Positions 33,491 through 41,617 of a stretch of DNA of 49,392 bases are shown here, piece after piece. How positions within the stretch are numbered: the stretch's first letter is position 1; the number at the start of each line of letters is the position of its first letter. The notes below the pieces were generated by a model. The model had not been told where the DNA came from and did not search any database. It saw nothing but the letters and a program-made list of their open reading frames with translations. Origin of the DNA: Candidatus Competibacteraceae bacterium (lineage in GTDB: Bacteria; Pseudomonadota; Gammaproteobacteria; Competibacterales; Competibacteraceae); contig RXIX01000012.1 of the NCBI GenBank assembly GCA_003989075.1, forward strand, positions 1 through 49,392, read 5' to 3'. Position numbers and translations under genes: made by a program.

Positions 33491-34999
33491 TCAGGCCCGG
33501 CGCTGCTGGCCGAGCCAGATTTCCAGGCCGCCATCGGGATTGTCCTGATACTGCCAGCCGTCCGTACCCGGCTCGCGGCAGGCGACCCGTGGCCCGAAGG
33601 GATTGACCGTCCCGGCAAACAGGCCCTGTGGCGTTGAGACCAGGGTGCGCAGGCCGTAGTTGTAGGGATTGCCAAAGCCGTTGGTGGTCACCGGCAGCCA
33701 GTTGTCGCCATCGAAACTGCGGTACAGATCGAAACCGGACTGGCGCTCGATGATCTTCTCCAGGCCGATGCGGTCAACCGTGCGCCGGAACCAGGCCGGC
33801 CAGCGCTCGCGGTCGGCATAGGAGAGCATCCGGCTCCAGTCCAGCGTGCCTAGATACAGCCAGCCGTCGTGGGCAGCCATACGCCAGAAGTAGCCGTTGA
33901 ACAGGTTGTTGAAGCCGGGGCGGAAGCCGGACAGCGCCGGTTTGTAACCGTCGGCGGTATCGCGCGGCGTGCCGACCAGCAGATCCCAGTGGCCATCGGC
34001 ATACAGGCGGATCAGTTCCGGCGCGGCAGGACCGACCTTGTGCACGCTGTCGATGCCGCCGCTCTGGATGCCGCTGCCGATGTAAAGCGCGTCCCTGAAG
34101 GCGGCCAGGCTGACTACGCCCTGATTGAGTGGGCCGCGCCCGGCGCCCTCGCGCAGCACGCATTCCCAGTCATAGGGCGGATTGCCGGTGGCACGGGTGC
34201 GCCAGAGTTGGAAGCCGCGCTTGAAATTGATGGTGCCGGCGTAGAGATGCTCGCCAAAGGCGGCCATTTCAAAAACACCGGCATTATCGGGATCGCCAAA
34301 GCCGGGGCTGTTGACCGGGGTCCAGTCGCCGCGGATTGGGTCGCGGCTCTCATAGATCACGGCGATATCGGCAGCGTTGGGACTGCCGCCGGCGCGGCCG
34401 GTGGGTGCGGTGAACAGGCGGTCCTTGAACGGGGTCAGGGTGCGGATGGTGGTGGTAGGCAGTTCCAGCAGTCCCGGCTTGGATACCGGCGCGAAGTGTT
34501 CACCATCGACACTACGCAGGATGTAGGCGCCCGGGCCCTCGGCTGAGGCATAGGTGGAGACGTATAGCGCTGGCTCGGGATCGGATTCGCCCTGAAAGAC
34601 CGCCATGCCGCGATAGCCCATGTCGCGTGGAATGGTCGTGCCCTTGCTACCGGTGATCAGCGGCGAGCGGTAGATTTCGCGCCAGTCCGCAGTGTGCAGG
34701 TCGTAGCGCCAGATTTGGGCGCGCATGTCCAGCTCATAAAGCTGATCAGGACATTCCACCGGCCAGACTGCGAACTTGGTGGGGATTTTCGAGACCTTGA
34801 GCATGCACAGATTGGCGCGGGTGGTGCCGACATAGACCGCACCCTTGTAGGCGATCATCGAGTGCGGGTAGGCGTTGTAGGGATCGCCAAAGCCGTGGGC
34901 GGCGATGCGCCGGAAATCGGTCGCTGCCAGCCCTGCCGGTGGACCCGGTTCAGAAGCTCGCCAGGAGCGAGGCGGGTTCGTGCTCATGCTCGTGCTCAT
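33491..34999 (-). CDS. Beta-propeller-like protein with GFGD repeats (paralogue 2)
   Basis: About 502 residues with repeated blades: AAHGFGDPYNAYPHSM, YVGTTRANLCMLKV, SPGFGDPDNAGVFEM, LYAGTINFKRGFQLWRT, GFGNPYNYGLRT and a closing GGLEIWLG strand. The last strand next to the first suggests ring closure as in beta-propellers. It is paralogous to the 27103-28344 gene but longer. There is no signal peptide. ATG 34999 or 34987 lies inside the end of the upstream hydrolase gene, in a repeat that codes for its His-Glu tail, so the two frames overlap by up to 50 nt. The open frame runs on upstream to 35446, but that part is antiparallel noise over the hydrolase. The role is unknown. Confidence 0.7.
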   Translation of the reverse strand: MSTSMSTNPPRSWRASEPGPPAGLAATDFRRIAAHGFGDPYNAYPHSMIAYKGAVYVGTTRANLCMLKVSKIPTKFAVWPVECPDQLYELDMRAQIWRYDLHTADWREIYRSPLITGSKGTTIPRDMGYRGMAVFQGESDPEPALYVSTYASAEGPGAYILRSVDGEHFAPVSKPGLLELPTTTIRTLTPFKDRLFTAPTGRAGGSPNAADIAVIYESRDPIRGDWTPVNSPGFGDPDNAGVFEMAAFGEHLYAGTINFKRGFQLWRTRATGNPPYDWECVLREGAGRGPLNQGVVSLAAFRDALYIGSGIQSGGIDSVHKVGPAAPELIRLYADGHWDLLVGTPRDTADGYKPALSGFRPGFNNLFNGYFWRMAAHDGWLYLGTLDWSRMLSYADRERWPAWFRRTVDRIGLEKIIERQSGFDLYRSFDGDNWLPVTTNGFGNPYNYGLRTLVSTPQGLFAGTVNPFGPRVACREPGTDGWQYQDNPDGGLEIWLGQQRRA

Positions 35000-35921
35000 G
35001 CTCGTGATCGTTGCCGTCAAAAAGGTGTTCAAAGGTGTTGGCAAGCCCGGTGCAGGCCGCCAGGAAGCGCAGGCTGGCATGGGCCAGGCGTCGTGGCCGG
35101 CTGAGCGGGAAGAAGTGCCCGGCCTGACGCACCAGATGCAGTTCATAGTGTGGACACAGCCGGCGCAGAGTGCGTGCGGTGGGCATGACCGGCGAGTGCT
35201 CGCCATACAGGCCCAGCACCGGGGCGCGGATGGCGCGCAGCACGGCTGGACCGAGACCATCGTCCTGCAGCAGGTCGTGGCGGATCGAAGTCGCCTCCTG
35301 CAGGCGCAGCCAACGCTGGGCGGTGCCATTGCGGCGCTTGCCACCGGCCGGCGTGGCGAACAGCGGTATCGGCAGGGCCGGCGCGTTGGGATCGGTCTGG
35401 GCCTGGGCCATGGCGGTGAGCAGCGCGTAGCCGCCCTCGGGGGCATCGGCGTTGAGTTCGATGCCGGCGCGGCGCAGCAGCGGCTGCCAGCGTGGCCAGT
35501 CGTTCCAGTCGCGCAGGCGGTGATAGGGCTGCAGGGCGCGCAGGCGGGTATCGGCCAGGATCACGCTGCGCACCCGCTGGGGATGACGGCTGGCGCAGTA
35601 CAGAGCGATGGCGCCACCGAAGCTGTGACCGAGCAGGTGTACCCGCTCCAGACCGAGGTGATCGAGCAGTTCGATCAGATCATCAGCCATGCGCGGGATG
35701 GTGTAGCCGGTGATGGGCATATCGCTGCGGCCATGACCGCGCAGGTCATAGGCGGTCAGCGCGCACAGCCAGGACAGCGACCGGACCACGCTCAGTGGCC
35801 AGAAGCCGAGGCTGGCGGCCAGACCGTGCACCAGCACCAGTTCGCCACCCGGCGCACGCTCGTCGTGGCCGGGAACGCGCAGGTAGTTAAGGTTGATGCT
35901 GGGCAGCCGGGCGACCGGCAT
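34950..35921 (-). CDS. Alpha/beta hydrolase with His-Glu-rich C-terminal tail
   Basis: A 323-residue alpha/beta hydrolase. It has the oxyanion strand LVLVHGLAASLGFW, RGHGRSD, the nucleophile elbow GHSFGG (Ser100) and a C-terminal catalytic His (RQAGHFFPLSRP). The acid is probably in YGEHSP. No signal peptide or membrane helix. The C-terminus is unusual: DGND followed by five His-Glu pairs, a likely metal-binding tail. It overlaps the upstream phosphodiesterase by 1 nt (TAATG) and the downstream propeller start by tens of nt. In a megasynthase cluster without a thioesterase it is the best candidate for releasing the acyl product, but the sequence alone does not show that. Confidence 0.82.
   Translation of the reverse strand: MPVARLPSINLNYLRVPGHDERAPGGELVLVHGLAASLGFWPLSVVRSLSWLCALTAYDLRGHGRSDMPITGYTIPRMADDLIELLDHLGLERVHLLGHSFGGAIALYCASRHPQRVRSVILADTRLRALQPYHRLRDWNDWPRWQPLLRRAGIELNADAPEGGYALLTAMAQAQTDPNAPALPIPLFATPAGGKRRNGTAQRWLRLQEATSIRHDLLQDDGLGPAVLRAIRAPVLGLYGEHSPVMPTARTLRRLCPHYELHLVRQAGHFFPLSRPRRLAHASLRFLAACTGLANTFEHLFDGNDHEHEHEHEHEPASLLASF
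34979..35006. repeat. 12-bp tandem repeat encoding the His-Glu tail
   Basis: The 12-bp unit GCTCATGCTCGT (plus strand) is repeated a little over twice. It encodes alternating His and Glu in the hydrolase and Met-Ser-Thr-Ser start codons in the next frame. Such a repeat is prone to slippage. Confidence 0.75.
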
Positions 35922-37525
35922 TACTCCTCCAGATAGCCGAGCATGGCCAATTGCGCCAGGATCTTGTCACGGTCGGCGGCGGGAATGGCCGCGTCCTGCA
36001 GCGTGCCGTCCTTGACCGGGCAGGTCGGTGGGCCGGTGCGTACCGCGTGCTGCGCCAGAAAGGTACTGCTGAAGGCGGCGGTCATGACCCGCCCGTCGAG
36101 ATCAGCCGGAATGGGCAGGTCCAGGCTGTGCAGCAGGGTTGCGGCGACATCGGCGATCGGCAGCGCGTGTTCGTGCCAGCCCGGTTCGATGCCCGGACCG
36201 CCGGCCAGGACGATGCCATCCGGGTGATGGGTGCCGGTCGGCACCGGACGGGTGGTGACCACCGGGTCGAGGTTGCGGATCGAGACGAAGCCATAATCGG
36301 CCAGCACCAGCGTTAAATCCGGAGCGCTGGCGCTGGCCGGGCCGGGGAAGGCCGCCTCGCGGGTCAGCACTTCGCGGATCAGCGCTTTGCCGCTGTCGGG
36401 ATCGCGCAGGGCGTACAACTGTTCGATCAGCCGGGTGCGGAAGGCTGCATAATCAGCCGGGGCAATGCCGGGCTGGCCGGGGTCGTGGGCGACACGGATC
36501 AGGATGGCGTTACTTGACGGCGTCGGGCAATAGGCAACGGTTTTCTCCCAGTCCAGGTAGGCGAAGGGGCTGGCGGCGCGGCGGCGTGCCGCATCGCTGT
36601 CGCCGACTTCGCGATAGTGCAAATGACCCAGTTCGGCCAGATAGCGGTTGATGCGCACCACCTGCCGCGAGGCGGTGAAGCCATGATCCGAGGCCATGAA
36701 TACCTGGGTATCCGGCCCGGCCAGGCGGATCAGTTCTTCCAGATAGCCATCCAGGCGGCGGAAATAGTCCAGGCACAGCGCGCGCAGTCGCAGCCAGTCG
36801 GCATCCGGTTGCGCGGGGCGCAGATCGGGATCGAGATAGGCCCAGGCCTGATGCTGGATCTTGTCGGTGCCATCAAACATGACGGCCATCAGCGCCGGCT
36901 GGTCTTCAACCAGTAACTTGCGCGCTACCTGGAACCAGAGTTCTTCACGCGGCAGGTGATAGCCGATCCAGGCCGCCAGATAGTCGCTGTCCATATCCTC
37001 GCCGATCTGGTTCTCGCGTTCGAAATCCCAGGCCAGTTCCTTGGGGTGAAAACCGGGAATAGCCTGCAGGCGCGCGTAGAGTCCGTCCGGGGTCATGTTG
37101 CGGCGCAGGTGCTTCCAGGGCGTGAAGCCGGGGATCAGGCTGCTGCCTTCCAGGGCCGGTGGCGGTGCCATCATCGGGAAGTTGAGCGCTACCACCGGGC
37201 GCTGTTGGCGGCTGGCCAGACTCCAGAGCGTTTCGCAGCGAATATCGCGAAAGTCATAGAGGGTGAAGAACACCTCGTGCTGCCGGTCATCGACGCGCAT
37301 GAAGTCGTAGACGCCGTGCGCGCCGGGATTGCGTCCGGTAAACAGCGTGGTCCAGGCCGGCGGGGTCAGCGGGTGCGGGGTCGAGCGCAGTGGGGCGCGA
37401 AAGCCCGCCGCCATGAACTGGCGCAGGAAGGGCATGACCACACCCTCGCCAGGCCGGTCGCGGGTCAGATCGTCGAGAATGTGAAAAGTGGCGCCATCCA
37501 GGCCGAGGAACAGGGTGCGAGTCAC
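35921..37525 (-). CDS. Type I phosphodiesterase / nucleotide pyrophosphatase-like enzyme
   Basis: About 534 residues of the alkaline phosphatase superfamily. Metal site and nucleophile: TLFLGLDGATF (Asp10) and PPAWTTLFTGRNPGAHG (probable nucleophile Thr59). Later ligands are MFDGTDKIQH, MASDHGF and THHPDG. Such enzymes cut phosphodiester or related ester bonds in nucleotides, lipids or phosphonates. No signal peptide, so probably cytosolic. I prefer GTG 37525 because GGAG lies 6 nt upstream and homology starts there; a GTG at 37552 lacks a binding site. It is first in the six-gene minus-strand operon. A second superfamily member, shorter and sulfatase-like, lies at 10009. Confidence 0.85.
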   Translation of the reverse strand: MTRTLFLGLDGATFHILDDLTRDRPGEGVVMPFLRQFMAAGFRAPLRSTPHPLTPPAWTTLFTGRNPGAHGVYDFMRVDDRQHEVFFTLYDFRDIRCETLWSLASRQQRPVVALNFPMMAPPPALEGSSLIPGFTPWKHLRRNMTPDGLYARLQAIPGFHPKELAWDFERENQIGEDMDSDYLAAWIGYHLPREELWFQVARKLLVEDQPALMAVMFDGTDKIQHQAWAYLDPDLRPAQPDADWLRLRALCLDYFRRLDGYLEELIRLAGPDTQVFMASDHGFTASRQVVRINRYLAELGHLHYREVGDSDAARRRAASPFAYLDWEKTVAYCPTPSSNAILIRVAHDPGQPGIAPADYAAFRTRLIEQLYALRDPDSGKALIREVLTREAAFPGPASASAPDLTLVLADYGFVSIRNLDPVVTTRPVPTGTHHPDGIVLAGGPGIEPGWHEHALPIADVAATLLHSLDLPIPADLDGRVMTAAFSSTFLAQHAVRTGPPTCPVKDGTLQDAAIPAADRDKILAQLAMLGYLEE

Positions 37526-37887
37526 GAGGGGCTCCGGGAGCGTTGGTTTCACGGGCCGGCGCGCGGCTTGGGCGCGGTACGGGGGCGTTAACAGGAATCA
37601 TATGCAGGCCAGGCAATGCCGACATTAAATAACATTTTAAGTCCGGGTCATTGAATGCCGACTGAATCGACTGCACGACCAGTTGGCAAGGTACCGCAGC
37701 AAACCGATGGTCGCAACCGCGCGCCGATCACGCAAGGTGGCAGACGGCCTGCGGGAGGGCTACAGGGAGCGCTGCAAGCGCGCGCCAGCCTGATAGAGTT
37801 ATGCAAACCAGGCCCTGCGCCTGGTCCGTTCGCCCTGCCCATGGCGCAGGGCGATGCGTCGCCCGCATCCGATTCGTGAGGAACACC
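37526..37887. other. Divergent intergenic region between the phosphodiesterase and TRAP genes
   Basis: About 360 nt. It has an AT-rich patch (TTAAATAACATTTTAAG, near 37624-37640) suited to a promoter and a long hairpin at 37812-37852. No gene is supported. Confidence 0.5.
37812..37852 (+). promoter_or_regulatory. Perfect 10-bp inverted repeat in the TRAP gene leader
   Basis: GCCCTGCGCC and GGCGCAGGGC flank a 21-nt loop, 35 nt before the TRAP start. There is no T run, so a leader structure or operator is likelier than a terminator. Confidence 0.45.
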
Positions 37888-38988
37888 ATGCAACGTCGTG
37901 ATTTCATCAAGCGCGCTGGCCTTGGCCTTGCTGCTGCCAGTACCGCTACCGTGGCTAATCTGGCTGCGGCCGAAGATTTGCCCCCCATCAAATGGCGCCT
38001 GGCGTCGAGTTTTCCCAAGAGCCTGGACACGCTGTACGGCACCAGCGAACTGCTCACCCAGCGCATCGCTGCCATTACGGGCGGCAAGTTTGAAATCCGC
38101 GCCTTCGCGGGCGGCGAGATCGTGCCGCCCAATGGCGTGCTGGATGCCGTGCAGCAGAACACCGTCGAGTGCGGCCACACCTGCGGCTATTACTACCACG
38201 GCAAGAACAAGGCCTTTTCCCTGGATACCACAGTGCCGTTTGGCCTGAGCGCCCGGCAGATGAACGCCTGGTATTACTACGGCGAAGGCTGGACGCTATT
38301 TCGTGAATTCTTTGCCAAGTACAACATCGTCAACTTCCCCGGTGGCAATACCGGTACCCAGATGGGTGGCTGGTTCCGCAAGGAAATCAAGTCACTGGAG
38401 GATTTGAAGGGGCTGAAGATCCGCATTCCCGGCTTTGGTGCCGAAGTGTTCCTGGCGCTGGGCGCGGTGCCGCAACTGCTGCCGGGACCGGACATTTATC
38501 CGGCGCTGGAGCGTGGCGCGATTGATGCCGCTGAGTGGGTTGGGCCGTATGACGACGAAAAGCTCGGCTTCTACAAGGTTGCCAAATTCTATTACTACCC
38601 GGCATGGTGGGAGCCGGGTCCGATGATCTCGTTCTACGTCAACAAAGAGCAGTGGGAGAAGCTGCCCAGGCCCTACCAGATGGCCTTTGAAGTGGCCGCT
38701 GCCGAGGCCAATGTGCGCATGCTGGCCAACTACGACGCCAAGAATCCGCCGGCGATCCAGCGTCTGGTGCAAAACGGTGCGCAACTGCGCCGTTATCCGG
38801 ACGATGCCATGAAGGCGGCCTATGAGGCGGCGCAGAAGATCTACGCTGAGGAATCCGCCAGGAACCCGGATTTCAAGAAGCTGTTTGATTCGATGCGCGC
38901 TTTCCAGCAGGTCTCCGACATCTGGATGGGCTTGGCGGAGAACACTCTGGCGAACTTCATGCAGGGGCAGTTGCGGGCGAAGAAGTAG
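37888..38988 (+). CDS. TRAP transporter substrate-binding protein (DctP/TakP type)
   Basis: A 366-residue periplasmic binding protein. The N-terminus has a twin-arginine signal (QRRDFIKR), then an Ala-rich stretch, so it is probably exported folded via Tat. The mature part has WRLASSFPKSLDTLYG, FEIRAFAGGEIVPP, the helix LKGLKIRIPGFGAEVF with the Arg that usually binds a substrate carboxylate, and ERGAIDAAEWVGPYDD. This resembles the TakP-like group that binds 2-oxo acids. ATG 37888 has AGGA about 6 nt upstream. No DctQ or DctM membrane subunits are in the window, so this is an orphan binding protein here. It separates the biosynthetic cluster from the signalling island. Confidence 0.92.
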   Translation: MQRRDFIKRAGLGLAAASTATVANLAAAEDLPPIKWRLASSFPKSLDTLYGTSELLTQRIAAITGGKFEIRAFAGGEIVPPNGVLDAVQQNTVECGHTCGYYYHGKNKAFSLDTTVPFGLSARQMNAWYYYGEGWTLFREFFAKYNIVNFPGGNTGTQMGGWFRKEIKSLEDLKGLKIRIPGFGAEVFLALGAVPQLLPGPDIYPALERGAIDAAEWVGPYDDEKLGFYKVAKFYYYPAWWEPGPMISFYVNKEQWEKLPRPYQMAFEVAAAEANVRMLANYDAKNPPAIQRLVQNGAQLRRYPDDAMKAAYEAAQKIYAEESARNPDFKKLFDSMRAFQQVSDIWMGLAENTLANFMQGQLRAKK

Positions 38989-39043
38989 CCGTTCGGTGCA
39001 CGGTCCGGGGCGAATGGCCATCTTCAAGGCCATCGCCGTAGCG

Positions 39044-39068
39044 GCGGATCGCCTTGATGGTGATCCGC
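39044..39068. terminator. Weak hairpin between the TRAP gene and the VWA gene
   Basis: GCGGATC and GATCCGC form a 7-bp stem with an 11-nt loop. There is no clear T run. A second small hairpin (ATGGCC/GGCCAT) lies at 39014-39033. They sit between convergent genes, where a bidirectional terminator is expected. Confidence 0.35.
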
Positions 39069-39116
39069 GCTGCCCTGTAGCAGGTACTGGAGCCCTGCAA
39101 TCCGCATTGGCCTGTT

Positions 39117-40211
39117 TCAGTAAATGGACTGGCGAATACGTCGCCCGGCAACTTCCAGCTCAAACCAGTTCGAAGAACGGGGTAAATCGAAGGTCACTTT
39201 CGCCGGCAGTCCATCGCTAAAGCTTTTAACGATTGTTCCGTTCGAATCAAGGATGCGCGCCGTTGGGGCGATGATCTGGTTTTCGCTGACTACCTCGGCG
39301 AAGATTTCCTTGATATCGCGCATCTCGTGGGCAATTTTATGATCCCAGATATCCACATCCGTGCCGGAATCTAAATCATCCAGCTCTTCCATTTGCGCTT
39401 CGTCAATCCGATCTCCTAGGCCAATAAGGACGCATTTAAGCGGGTTGCGTCGGCCCGCGGCGATCTCGCGGCAAAGTCCAATCGTGTATTGCTTGACCGC
39501 GGCCAAATCATCAAGACGGCCATCGGTAATAAATAAATACATACCGCGTTCGGCATCCCGGAATCGCTCCGCGAAATAGCGCACTGCCGGAGCCAGATGG
39601 GTCGAACTGCCGAATGCGGTATTCTGAGGTCCAGCAAAGGAGGCGGTCTGGCAATCGGTACCTGTCAGGTCACCCACTACATCCAGTTTTGTGCCATCGC
39701 CACATGCCCAGTAGATCACGGTCGTGCCGCCATCGGCATCCAGGTTATCCGCCAGATAGGCGGTGAATTCGCGTGCGCGTGGCTCGACAGTGTTCGGCGT
39801 GAATTCCAGATGGCCGCGTTCAAGAGCATCCTGGACGGCAGGCAGGGCAAACGTGCTGTAAGTAATCCCGTCCTGCTGGGTCTTTGTGATCCAGCCCTGT
39901 TTTTCATAATGATGCTTAAGCACATCTGGCAATGGGCCGCATCGCCCTGTCACCAGCAATCGGCCAAACTCTCCCTGCATGGAGGCGCTGGCATCCAGCG
40001 CAACACCTGTTTGCCAACCCTCAGCCTCGCTGCCCGTAGGCTCCATGAGAATGGTAAAGAGAATTCGGTTGTATTGATGGTCAATCGCTAATACATCGAC
40101 CTCGCCAAACTCCGGGGCAACCTGCTGACTGGGTAGCTGCCTATTGCGAGCGGATTGTTTAGGTTCCGTCTTAACCGGTTCCTTTGAAAATAAGTTTTTC
40201 CAGAATGACAT
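39117..40211 (-). CDS. VWA-domain protein of the Ter-associated type (copy 1)
   Basis: A 364-residue von Willebrand factor A protein. The MIDAS motif is GVALDASASM (Asp73, Ser75, Ser77), with a later Thr in FGSSTHLAPA and Asp in LFITDGRLDD, so metal binding is intact. A small C-terminal beta domain (SDGLPAKVTFDLPRSS) is shared with copy 2. VWA proteins of this kind accompany tellurium/stress-response Ter modules and bind partner proteins through the metal. No signal peptide, so cytosolic. ATG 40211 has AGGA upstream; a frame extension to 40259 has no support. It is the distal gene of the minus-strand island. Confidence 0.8.
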   Translation of the reverse strand: MSFWKNLFSKEPVKTEPKQSARNRQLPSQQVAPEFGEVDVLAIDHQYNRILFTILMEPTGSEAEGWQTGVALDASASMQGEFGRLLVTGRCGPLPDVLKHHYEKQGWITKTQQDGITYSTFALPAVQDALERGHLEFTPNTVEPRAREFTAYLADNLDADGGTTVIYWACGDGTKLDVVGDLTGTDCQTASFAGPQNTAFGSSTHLAPAVRYFAERFRDAERGMYLFITDGRLDDLAAVKQYTIGLCREIAAGRRNPLKCVLIGLGDRIDEAQMEELDDLDSGTDVDIWDHKIAHEMRDIKEIFAEVVSENQIIAPTARILDSNGTIVKSFSDGLPAKVTFDLPRSSNWFELEVAGRRIRQSIY

Positions 40212-40394
40212 GGTGATTTCCTGAATCAGCGATGACTGATTAATGATTGAAGAATCCATTTTCCGAGAATATCCAACTCAAAATAAAGCACAACCGACGG
40301 CTGCGGTTTGATGATTACCTCAGCAACACGATCGCACAGTGAGCGTATATTCTGGGCATGGTTTCAATTCCATAGGCCAATGATCATGCCCGTA

Positions 40395-40610
40395 TTAAGC
40401 CTCGCGTTGAAAGATGTGAATGGGTTGCCTATCGGCTTGTTGTTTCTCAATCCAGTCCTGAGCGGCATATTCCTGCAACAGCCCTGACGGTGCCTTAACT
40501 AGCAGGTGGCGGGCAGCATAGGTGCCCTGCATCGAGGAACGAACATCCAGCGCAATCCCGATGCGTTGTGGCTGGCCGCAGTCATCCAGGGCTGCATGGC
40601 ATGGGTGGCT
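40395..40610 (-). pseudogene. Broken VWA gene fragment
   Basis: On the minus strand the frame reads QRIGIALDVRSSMQGTYAA, then HLLVKAPSGLLQEYAAQDW, and stops at 40397-40395. This aligns with TGVALDASASMQGEFGRLL and the following helix of copy 1. The first MIDAS Asp and the two serines are spaced as expected. There is no in-frame start with a binding site, and the rest of the domain is missing. It lies between copies 1 and 2, so it is best read as the remains of a third tandem VWA gene. The left part of the gap (40212-40394) shows nothing. Confidence 0.6.
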
Positions 40611-40643
40611 TCTTTCCCAAGTGCGCAGAGATGTGCAATACCG

Positions 40644-41558
40644 CTAGATCGCTTCGGAGAGATCCTGCTCGACGCTGGCGGTCGGTGTACGAATCAGGAT
40701 GGCACTTTGTCCCTTGGGTAGCACCACGCGGAACTTGCCGGGCAAGCCATCGGTCCAGGCGGCCAGAACCCGGCCGGAGCCGTCCTCAACGCTGCCCGAT
40801 GAGGCGACGACGACATCTTCATCCATCAATTCACCATAGAGCACCGCCAGGATGTCGGATTCATCCTGCATCGACGCCACCATGCCATGCGACCACAGGT
40901 CGTAATCGATGCCGGTTCCCTCAAACATGTCGTCGAAGCGTTCCAACTGGTCCTCGTCCACATCCTGGCCGATACCGATCAGGACCAGCTTGATGGGCTT
41001 GCGCTTGCCATCAGCGATGGCCTTACCCACGCTCAGGCAGTACTGCATGCAGTCCTGCTCGTCCTCGATGATGCCGTCGGTGACGATGACCCCCATGGTC
41101 CAGTCCGCATCCCGGGCGATCTGGTCTACTCCATACTGAATGGCGGGCAGCAACTTGGTGCCGCGTCCCCATTTCTCGCGCTTTGGGCCGCTGATGGTGG
41201 CTCTGTTCCAGCCCTCCTCATTCAGCTCGCCGATGATCTCGGTCTTACTGCCGTCCGGGCTGACCGCCCAGTACAGGGCTGAAACCTTGCCGCTCTTGGT
41301 GACCGAGGTCAGGATGCTGCCCAGCTTGCGGGCGACGCCCTGCACGTAGTTGGGCGTGGTGTCAAACACGGTAGCACCGCCGTACATGGCCTTCAGGGAT
41401 GCCGACGCATCCAGCGCCAGGAATGCCTTGGAGTTGCCCTCACCTACCAGCACGTCGGGATCGGGCATGAAGCAGACGACGACATCGTGGGAGCCATCCT
41501 TATTGGCCAACACGTTGACATCGGCCAGGGGGCGATTGGGTTTGCTGATCTTGGGCAC
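40644..41558 (-). CDS. VWA-domain protein of the Ter-associated type (copy 2)
   Basis: A 304-residue VWA protein. MIDAS: LALDASASL (Asp50, Ser52, Ser54), GRGTKLLPA and VIVTDGIIEDE. The C-terminal block TDGLPGKFRVVLPKGQS is shared with copy 1. I place the start at GTG 41558 because GGAGGA lies 6 nt upstream; a GTG at 41573 would put that binding site inside the gene. Cytosolic by sequence. Together with copy 1 and the fragment at 40395 it shows local duplication of a VWA gene inside the island. Confidence 0.8.
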   Translation of the reverse strand: MPKISKPNRPLADVNVLANKDGSHDVVVCFMPDPDVLVGEGNSKAFLALDASASLKAMYGGATVFDTTPNYVQGVARKLGSILTSVTKSGKVSALYWAVSPDGSKTEIIGELNEEGWNRATISGPKREKWGRGTKLLPAIQYGVDQIARDADWTMGVIVTDGIIEDEQDCMQYCLSVGKAIADGKRKPIKLVLIGIGQDVDEDQLERFDDMFEGTGIDYDLWSHGMVASMQDESDILAVLYGELMDEDVVVASSGSVEDGSGRVLAAWTDGLPGKFRVVLPKGQSAILIRTPTASVEQDLSEAI

Positions 41559-41617
41559 GGAAAAATCCTCCACGGGTCACGGTGTGCATTGAAAGTCAGG
41601 GGGGGATGCATGAATTT

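Noticed and set aside
35000-35446. Upstream extension of the second propeller protein
   Set aside because: It lies wholly within the alpha/beta hydrolase gene in another frame and has no propeller-like blocks.
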